64,000 bases of DNA, taken from IMG/VR virus record IMGVR_UViG_3300029787_000001, positions 62,001 to 126,000 of that record. The stretch is one strand, 5' to 3'. Positions 46,529-55,700 of the stretch are shown here, piece by piece. Each line of letters begins with the position of its first letter. The stretch's first letter is position 1. A model generated the notes under the pieces. It worked only from the letters and a program-made list of their open reading frames with translations, had not been told where the DNA came from and searched no databases. Source of the DNA: a virus. The translations under genes were made by a program, and so were the position numbers.

Positions 46529-48319
46529 ATGACAAACAAGAAGAAAGTAGCAATCAACTACACCAATCGTGATTATGAATCCATTAGAGACGATCTCACA
46601 CAGATAGCAGAACGCTTTTACCCAGATACCTTTCAGGATTTCAGTGAAGGCTCGTTCGGCGCCATGATGCTTGATGCTGTCGCCTATGTTGGTGACCAAC
46701 TTTCTTTCTATCTTGATTACAACATCAACGAAACTTTCTTAGACACAGCCTACCAGTATGGAAATGTGGTGCGGCAGGGTCGCATTCTTGGCTACAAGAA
46801 CACCGGCAGACCCTCTACCTATGGAAAAGTTGCCCTCTACGTCTTGGTTCCCGCATCCCCTACGGGTTTGGGACCACTAACATCTTACATCCCGACATTA
46901 AAGAGGGGCACGCGCTTCACTTCGCAGAACGGATTAAGCTTTGTTCTTACCGAAAACGTTGATTTCGCCGATCCAAAAAATCCGGTTGTGGCTGCGAGAA
47001 CAGACACGACAACTGGCGCCCCAACCTATTATGCCATCAAGTCTTATGGCGATGTGGTGTCTGGCTTTTTTGGTGTAGAGCAGGTTGTTGTTGGAGCGTT
47101 TGAGAGATTCAAAAAAGTCAAATTGTCAAACGCAAACATTTCAGAGATCGTAAGTGTTTCAGACTCTGACGGCAACGAATACTTTGAGGTAGATTATCTC
47201 GCTCAAGACATTGTTTACAAAGAGCTTACAAATAAGAACTATAAGGCAGACAACGTTCCGTCTATTCTCAAGCCTTTGCTTGTGAGCAGAAAGTTCCAAG
47301 TTGTCCACGAGCCAGAAGGTGTATTCCTTCAGTTTGGCTCTGGAGAAGACGGTGCTTCCGGTGTGGTTGCAGAACCACAAAATGTAGCTATGGACATTTT
47401 TGGCAAGAATTATGTGACAGACACTTCTTTCGATCCAAGCCGCCTTGCAAACAATAGAAGCTTTGGCATTGTTCCGGCTAACACAACCCTCACGATCGCC
47501 TTCAGGCAAACAAATCCAACAAATTCAAATGTTGCAGCGGGAAGCTTAAATCAGGTGTCAAGTGTGTTGATGGATTTTGAGGATCTCTCGGCGCTCGCAG
47601 GCAGCGAGGTTTCATTTGTTCGCAATTCTGTTGAAGTCTCTAACGAAGAACCAATTGTAGGAAATGTAACTAACCCAACAACTGCGGAAGTTAAGCAGAG
47701 AATCTATGACACTTTCCCAACACAAAACCGCGCTGTAACTCAAAAAGACTACGAAAGCCTTGTTTACAGAATGCCAATGAAGTTTGGTTCAATCAAACGT
47801 TGCTCAATTCAGAAAGATCCAGATTCACAAAAAAGAAATCTAAACGCCTATGTGGTTTCTGAAAACACTCTTGGTAAACTTGTTGCCACGAATAGCACGA
47901 TTAAGAAAAACCTCAAGGTGTGGCTAAACAACTACAGAATGATTAATGACACGATAGACATCTTAGATCCATTTATCATCAACTTTGGGATCAACTTTGT
48001 GGTCAAGCCAGACAGTTCTGCCAACAAGTTTGATGTCCTTAACCGCTGTGTCGAGAGGTTGGCGAATAAGTACAAAGACCCGATGTTCATCGGTCAAAGA
48101 TTGTCCATCTCAGAAATATTCTCAGAACTAAACAAAGTGAAGGGTGTTCTTGATGCTGTTAAAGTTCAAATTGTAAACAAAAGCACATCAGACTACTCCA
48201 ATGTGGTGTTTCAGATTCAAGAAAACCTATCACCTGATGGCGACTACTTATTAACACCGCAGAATGCAATCCTAGAACTTAAGTTCCCAGAAACAGACAT
48301 AAAGGGCAAGTTGAGATAA
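46529..48319 (+). CDS. gp6: Baseplate wedge protein, gp6/baseplate-J-like
   Basis: The protein has 596 residues, close to T4 gp6 (about 660). The N-terminus INYTNRDYESIRDDLTQIAERFYPDTFQDFSEGSFGAMMLDAVAYVGDQLSFYLDYNINE is typical of the gp6 subset, and the C-terminal VKQRIYDTFPTQNRAVTQKDYESLVYRMP segment is the baseplate_J signature. It forms the ring of wedge dimers in the baseplate. It follows gp25 by 14 bases and overlaps the next start by one base. The call is secure. Confidence 0.95.
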   Translation: MTNKKKVAINYTNRDYESIRDDLTQIAERFYPDTFQDFSEGSFGAMMLDAVAYVGDQLSFYLDYNINETFLDTAYQYGNVVRQGRILGYKNTGRPSTYGKVALYVLVPASPTGLGPLTSYIPTLKRGTRFTSQNGLSFVLTENVDFADPKNPVVAARTDTTTGAPTYYAIKSYGDVVSGFFGVEQVVVGAFERFKKVKLSNANISEIVSVSDSDGNEYFEVDYLAQDIVYKELTNKNYKADNVPSILKPLLVSRKFQVVHEPEGVFLQFGSGEDGASGVVAEPQNVAMDIFGKNYVTDTSFDPSRLANNRSFGIVPANTTLTIAFRQTNPTNSNVAAGSLNQVSSVLMDFEDLSALAGSEVSFVRNSVEVSNEEPIVGNVTNPTTAEVKQRIYDTFPTQNRAVTQKDYESLVYRMPMKFGSIKRCSIQKDPDSQKRNLNAYVVSENTLGKLVATNSTIKKNLKVWLNNYRMINDTIDILDPFIINFGINFVVKPDSSANKFDVLNRCVERLANKYKDPMFIGQRLSISEIFSELNKVKGVLDAVKVQIVNKSTSDYSNVVFQIQENLSPDGDYLLTPQNAILELKFPETDIKGKLR

Positions 48320-49761
48320 TGGCTATTAAACGTTACAAGGCAGATGCCGACAACACAATCGTAAATGCTTACGAATCAAATTTAAGAACCAGGGCAACCG
48401 GTTCAAATGCAGGACAAGCTGATGTAAGTGAGGTTTACTCAATCTATGGTCGCCAGTCAACGTCTTCGGCAGAATTGTCAAGAGTTTTGACACAATTTGA
48501 CATTGCCTCTATAACTTCTGATAGAAACGCTGGCATAATTCCTGCTACCGATGGCGTGAGTTTTTATCTGAGGGTTTTTAACGCCGAAACCTCTAAAACA
48601 GTTCCGAAGGATTTTAAGTTAGTTGCACAGGCAATTTCACGGTCTTGGAACGAAGGCGACGGATTAGATTTAGAAAACTACAAAGATGCAGGAGTTTCAA
48701 ACTGGGTCTATGCATCTCAAGGCGTCGCTTGGACAACCCAGGGAGGAGACTATCACGCAGATCCTGTTTTCACTCAAGAATTTTCAAGTGGTCTTGAGGA
48801 TCTAGAAATAAACATCACAAGTCTAGTAGAACAATGGATCGCAGGAACAAAAGCAAACTATGGGATTGGACTAAGACTAACCTCCTCGCAAGAAGGAAGT
48901 TCTTCTGTAAATCCGGGTGGTGCTACCGGCTCATACTACACCAAGCGTTTTTTTGCAAGAGGAACACAATACTTCTTCAAGAAACCAGTTATCGAGGCAC
49001 GTTGGAACTCTTCAACACAAGATGATAGAGGGGATTTCTTCATGTCTTCCTCCCTTGCACCAGCATCAGACAACCTTAACACCCTTTTTCTCTACAACTA
49101 CATTCGTGGGAGACTGACAAACATCCCAGCCGTTGGCACCGGAGAGATTTTTGTTGATCTTTATGAGACATTGGGAGGCACGGCTATTACACAAGTAGCC
49201 AGCACTCCAGCAACCGGCGGCTATGTGTCGCCAGGAATCTATTCTTGTTCAGTTTGTCTTACCGGGACTTATTCTACTTTGCGTGATGTCTGGCACACTG
49301 GCGCCATCGAATACTTTACCGGAACAATATCCCCACAGACGGTGGCGGCGACCTCGGTTTCAACCGGCAACACCCGCTATGTCACAAATATCAAAAATCT
49401 AAAAAACAAATACTTCTCCGAAGAGGAAGCCCGTTTCAACGTTTACGTGCGAAACAAAAACTGGTCCCCAACTATTTACACAGTAGCGTCAGAAGAAATA
49501 GAAAACACCATTATTCCTAGCGCATCGTTCAGAGTTTACAGAGTTTTGGATGGACTAAATGTTATACCACACGGTACCGGATCAGACTTACAAACAATTC
49601 TCTCCTACGATGTTTCAGGAAACTATTTCGATCTTGACATGTCGCTTCTTGAATCAGGATATGAATACGGCATCAAACTCGCATTCTATGATTCTCAGCG
49701 TCAGTCTTGGCTTGAGCAAGACCAAAAATTCCTATTCAGAGTAGAAGATTATGAGCATTAA
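48319..49761 (+). CDS. DNRLRE-like virion protein
   Basis: The protein has 480 residues. The first half resembles the DNRLRE domain: TIVNAYESNLRTRATGSN...AELSRVLTQFDIASI, then repeated beta strands with W-N-E-G and SLVEQWIAG, a carbohydrate-binding-like jelly roll found in bacterial and phage surface proteins. The second half (SVSTGNTRYVTNIKNLKNKYFSEEEARFNVYVRNKNW) is another beta-rich domain. It lies between gp6 and the giant LamG protein, so it is probably an outer baseplate or fibre-attachment part. It overlaps the next gene by 11 bases. Confidence 0.8.
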   Translation: MAIKRYKADADNTIVNAYESNLRTRATGSNAGQADVSEVYSIYGRQSTSSAELSRVLTQFDIASITSDRNAGIIPATDGVSFYLRVFNAETSKTVPKDFKLVAQAISRSWNEGDGLDLENYKDAGVSNWVYASQGVAWTTQGGDYHADPVFTQEFSSGLEDLEINITSLVEQWIAGTKANYGIGLRLTSSQEGSSSVNPGGATGSYYTKRFFARGTQYFFKKPVIEARWNSSTQDDRGDFFMSSSLAPASDNLNTLFLYNYIRGRLTNIPAVGTGEIFVDLYETLGGTAITQVASTPATGGYVSPGIYSCSVCLTGTYSTLRDVWHTGAIEYFTGTISPQTVAATSVSTGNTRYVTNIKNLKNKYFSEEEARFNVYVRNKNWSPTIYTVASEEIENTIIPSASFRVYRVLDGLNVIPHGTGSDLQTILSYDVSGNYFDLDMSLLESGYEYGIKLAFYDSQRQSWLEQDQKFLFRVEDYEH

Positions 49762-52700
49762 AGACCTATTCGGCAAGTCAACCAATTACGTTTCAGAAAC
49801 TAACCAAAAAGATGCATTCGCTGATACGGAATCATCAAGAAACGTAAAACAGATTGTTGAAAAACAAAATTCGTTTGAGCCGCAGATTGATTACACCGAT
49901 CCTCAAACATTCGCCAAGTACGGTTCTGCTGAAATGTACTACAAGTCTGCGATTGATCGCATTCTTGACTTCTATCCCTACGATGGCTCTGACGCAGAAT
50001 ACAACAACTTTTACAACAAATCTCTCGACATCGAGAAGTTCATCTTTAACACGACCTACCCAAGAACAAACGGGTTCGTGGACTTTAAAGGAACATCCCA
50101 CATCAGCCTCAAGGGCGGACCACACACAATCGCAGCCTCCAACACCAAGGGGCTATTCAAAGATCCGCAGTCTTCACAGCGAGAGACCGCCAACATCTAC
50201 GACGAAGACATTTACACAACCGAGGGTCTTCCGTCTGGTTATGGTCAAGGAACAAGAGAGTCAAATTTAAAGTGCGACTTTCAAGCCGGCGTCTCTGTTG
50301 AGTTCTGGCTAAGTTCATCAGCAATCTCTTCCGACAATAAACAAGCTATCTTTCACATAACAGGTTCAGGACAAGATGACGAATTAACTATCTTCCTATC
50401 TGGAACAACTGGCTCTCCATTCCACGTTCGCTTGAAGGAGAATAGCCTACCAAACATTATTGATCAGAAGATCGGAACAACTCCGACAACTTCTTCTATT
50501 CTCGGATGGAACCACTACGCTCTTACATTTAAGAGCGCAAGCGCAGGCATAACATCCAGGCTCTACGTCAATGGTGCCCTCGATGCTCAAGCGAATCTAG
50601 GCTCAAGAGGCGCAGGCACATTCGAGCAGTCTGGTTCTCTTGGTTATGTTGCTTCTGGATCCGCGACTGAGACTCTACTCAACGGTGCGATGGACGAGTT
50701 CCGATTCTGGAAGGTCGAGAGAACAGCACAAGACATTGGCAGAAACTGGTTTGGGCAGGTCAGAGGCGGCTCCAACACAGACATTTCTAACACGACACTC
50801 GGTGTCTATTACAAATTCAACGAAGGCATAACCGGCATAGCGGCTCAAGACAGTGTAGTCTTGGACTACTCTGGTCGTGTTTCAAACGGAACATTCACAG
50901 GTTACACCAGCACCACACGTAACACTGGTTCTGCTATTGTTCTCGCTAGCGCTGCTGCGAAAGAGTATCTCGACCCAATTATCTATGCCAACCACCCGGA
51001 TGTCTCTGCTTTAAGAGCAGGTCTCCTGGCGACGGGCTCTATCTACGATTCCAATAACAACGCCTCCATCGGCAGCATGATGCCTAGCTGGGTAATTGAT
51101 GAACACGAGAGTGGCGAAAATAACAACTTTAAGTTCTTGATGCACATCGTAGGCTCTTACTTCGACAAGATCCGCCTACAGATTGCCGCCCTACCAGATT
51201 TCAAGACTCCGGTTTACACAAGCTCCTCTTTCAAGGCGCTTCCTTTCGCCGAGCATCTGCCTGCTTCTTTGGGTCTCGAAACTCCACAGATTTTCGTTGA
51301 TGCTGATGTCTTGGAGCGCTTTGTAAACAGAAGCGAGACTGAGAACTACAAGTTTGATCTAAACGACACAAAAAACCTCATTTACCTCAATCTTTACAAC
51401 AACTTGACCTACCTATTCAAGTCGAAGGGAACCCATAAGGCAGTAAGGAACGTCCTGCGCGCCTTCAACATCGACGACAAACTCGTAAGATTCAACACTT
51501 ACGCAAACAACTTTGTTTATGATCTTGAGAACAATCTACAACAAACAACCGTCTATGATTCTGCTGTAAACTTCAACAACCCCAGCAGCATAGGCGCGGT
51601 TGTTTACTCTACAGCATCAGCCGACAGCACACAGCTTGGCTACATTTCTTCCTCAAATGATAGCAAGCATGAAGATCGTTATGGGTTTACTCTTGAAACT
51701 GATGTAGTTTTTCCAAAGTTTATTCGCTCTATCGACACTTTTGATAGAAACTTTATTACTGCCTCTCTATTCGGAATCCACTCAGCGAGCGCAGATAGTT
51801 CTGAAACAACAATTTTCAATCCAAGCATCTACGTTTTCGCCGAAAGGGAACAAGAATACAGCAAGAACATTCGTTTCCGCTTGAGTTCTTCTTTACTTTC
51901 AACCACGCTTACAAGCAGTAACTTCCTTGGAGCTTATAACGACAACCAGTGGAATCTTTCTGTCCGCTTGCGCCCAGACACCTTTGGCTTGACTGGCTCT
52001 GTTGCTGGTGTAAGCACATCTAACTACATTCTTGAGTTTACTGGTTACAACCAGCTTCTTGGTGAAATTAGAGAATCATTCACGGTGACCGGCAGTGTGG
52101 CTACGGGTTCCGCCCAAGACCTTCTGCATTCGCCAAAGAGAATTTACGTTGGAGCCCAGCGAACAGATGTGACTGGCTCACTGATTAACAAAACTGATGT
52201 CCTTGTTTCGGCAGTTCGCTTCTGGAATAAAAATCTTGATGATGTGACTCTTAAACAGCACGCCTTCGACTTTGAGAACTACGGAATTAAAGACTCCAAC
52301 AAACACTTGTCTCCCCTTGACAACGACAACTCCAAGACCGTCAATTCCAACACGCTTGTTTTGAACTACGACTTCTCAGGAATTACTACGTCCGATACAT
52401 CCGGCGAATTTACAGTAACAGACATTAGTTCGGGCTCAGTCGAGAACAGGACAAAATTTGGCAAACTTGGAGAGATCTCTAGCTATCTCTATCCAGCCAA
52501 GGGCAAACATTTTGGAATTTCATCGAAGAAGGCAGTGATCAAGAAAGAGATGAATCTTCATCAGTTTATCGACCCAGAAAAAGTCATCAATGACAACTTG
52601 GTCAAAGTGAGAACTGAAGATGATAAGCTATTTGACACCCTTGACACGATCCCGAATTATCACTACTTGCTCGAAAAAAGTATGTATGCGGCAATTTCCG

Positions 52701-55700
52701 AAGAGATGCTTAACTTCTTTGCAGGTGTGGTTGATTTTCACGGTCTCATCGGTCATCCTGTAAATCAATACAGAATGAACTATAAGGGTCTTGAAAAGCT
52801 GAGAGAGGCTTTTTTCCGTAGAGTCACCGAGGTGTCAGAGGTAGAAAAATTTGTTGACTATTACAAGTGGTTTGACGATTCGGTCTCTCAGATTATTGGT
52901 CAGCTAATCCCAGCATCGGCTGACTACACACAAGATATCTTGAACACTATTGAATCTCACACATTAGAGCGCAACAAGTACCAACATCGCATTCCAATGA
53001 TGGCATTCACATCTTCCACAGAGGGCGTAGCATTTGGTTCTGAAGAGATGCGCTATAATTGGAATAGAAACCACGCCCCGGTAAGCGGACTACAGCGCGA
53101 AAACTCAAACTGGTGGAAAGAGCGTGCCGAACGTGAAGGTGTTATTTCTTCTGGCGATGCAGCCGTCGATGCAGCCAGAACTCAAATTCGTAATGTTGCC
53201 ACAAACCAAACTAATGGAAATGTTGGCAGAAGCTTCACAAACACTGGAGCCAAGTATACTCGCTCCAACTTTAAATATCGCACCCTATCCAGAGGTCAGG
53301 TGTTCGAATCGAAAGTCGCAAAGGAAATTAAAGGCGGTGTAAACTTTGAGCACAACAAAGATGTTCATTATACCCACACAGCACTTCACCCAGCAGGTCC
53401 AGTAAATCAAGATAGCGGTGTGTTTGTTCCAAGAAATGTTCTTGTAGGGTTTACTGAAGATCTTGTTCTTCTAGAGGACACAGCCGACGCCCCTGAAAAC
53501 CCCTCTGCAAAGGTCAAGAGAAACATCTTGGTTCAACACGGACGTGACTGGGAAGGTGGAGTCGGCTATAAGAGCGTTAAATCTTCTTTTGTCTTCCCAT
53601 TCAACATTGTCTCGTCTTCCGTCCGCTCTGGCTACAATGCTGAAGTCATCGCCAGAGTAACTGCAAGCATCGAAGTAACAAACGTCCACAATGACGTGTA
53701 TGGTCCAGACATGGAGCGCCCGATGCAGGGACCCTTTACTGACTATGCTGTCGGAGGTCATCAGTCGCGACACATCAAATTGAACACGGGTGGCGACAAC
53801 TACCTAAACCGACCAGAGGCTTGGAAGATTCTTCTTGGCAAGTGCTCTACGGTTACTGGCGCGATCGGCATGGTTGGTGCTGATTATCCTTATCCCGAAG
53901 CCAATGCTGTAGGTGAAAACCCCTATCCGATGACAGGAGCCCAGAAAGCAACCTATTATCGCGACCAGATTGCCAAGCGACCAGTAAACATTCGCAACAT
54001 TGAACATAAAACCGGATCCACAATTCTTGGCAATTACGACCACAACTATCAAGTAGTCCACACAGTTGGTGGCTACTCTAATCCTCGCGCGTTCATTGAC
54101 CAGCAGCCAACGCTGCCCGCCGTAGCAGAAGGCGCCGATGCTGTCAAGACAATTCTAGATCTTGAAAGAGGACAAAATTCACACTTTGTTTTTGTTGATG
54201 ACTACAACGATGGCTACCTAACAGGCTCTGGAAATTATAAAAACAAGACTGTTATTTTGAGCCGCTTCTCTGCTCCTGGCGGCATCGAATCGATGACCAA
54301 CGCCTTTAAGGATTTCCGTTCTGGAGACTTCTCCGTCTACAACACAATCCCCTTCAGAAACATGACTGTCCGCCGCCCATTCCAAGGTGTGACATCTTCT
54401 ATAGTGCCTCAGAACACAGGCATTAGAAACTTCGATCACACCGGTCGCGCATTTGGATTTACAAATTTGGCTGCACGGCATGCTGGCAAGTTCTTCCGTG
54501 ATTCTGCTTTCCAGACAAACCCGGGCGCCTCAGATAATGCTTCTGAAGAGCTAGCCTCATTCCACAAGACTCATCGAAACACCCTGCTCTTGGCTACAAG
54601 CGAAAGTTGTAGAGAGGTTTATGACAACCTAAACATCCAACACCAGATCCCTCGTTCCGATCGTCAATACTCTTGGATTACTGCCTCCATTATTCACAAT
54701 GGGGCTTGTGAACCCCGCTACTCTGGTTTTATGCAGACCGACTCGCCCCTTGCACCTTACTATGAGATTACGGGCAACTACTTCCCATTTTTTGATTATG
54801 TTTCGGCGTCTGCCGCAACTTCTGGAATTTACCAGAACACAACAAGATTGAATTTACTTGTTCTTGACAAGACCGGCTCAACCATAAATACCCTTGGCGA
54901 ACCAACAATCAGTGGAGCCTTGCAAACCCCCGCAGAAGGCGAGAGACTAAATGCACTATTGATTCGTAGAGGAGATACTTACGGCTGGAACTGGCGAGCA
55001 TTCCATCAAAAAGACCATCCAATCTTGGACCGAGAGCATAAAGAAAACCTATTGACTGCGCTAAAAAATCAAGAAATTAAGCAATTCCGCCTACCTCCAG
55101 TATCTATGAAAGGTAGACCAGTTATAGTTAACATGGATGTTGGCGGTGAAAACGTCACCCTTAAAGCCACCCACAACAACGAAAAGATTTACTTTAACGA
55201 AAGAGAGCTTAACGACTTAGTTTTCCAGACAGAAGATCCCACAATCACTCCATTCGATCAGTTGATCAATGTAGCACAAGACTACAGCCTAAACTGGGTG
55301 CGCTACTCTGAGACCTTGTTCCCGTCTACCAGAAATGAATTCTCAAGCGGCTCGCGCGAAAGACTTGGGTTTGATAATGGGTTCTGGAGAGGGACAGAAG
55401 CCGAGAGGTTAACACTCGGAAGTGAATCACCGAACTCTTTAGGGCAAAATCCGCCAGCTTCAGTTACTATTCCAGACAGAAGCAGTTGGGCGCTAGATAA
55501 GCCCCTTTATCCAACTGACACTGTAACCTTTTTTAATAGAACAGTCTCCAATGGAAGTTACAATTATTCTGCCAAGGGTGCAGCGGGCGAATTACAAAAT
55601 AATGATTTGTTTTTATACGCAGTAGCCAGTGCTGAAGATAAATTGGCTGGAATAAGGTTAGGTCCACTTTATTCTAGAAAGCAGGATATCACTTCACCAA

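Noticed and set aside
49854-50270. Plus-strand alternative frame inside the LamG gene (138 codons)
   Set aside because: It lies inside a well-supported 8.8-kb gene, is rich in Ser/Thr/Arg without motifs, and has no start signal.
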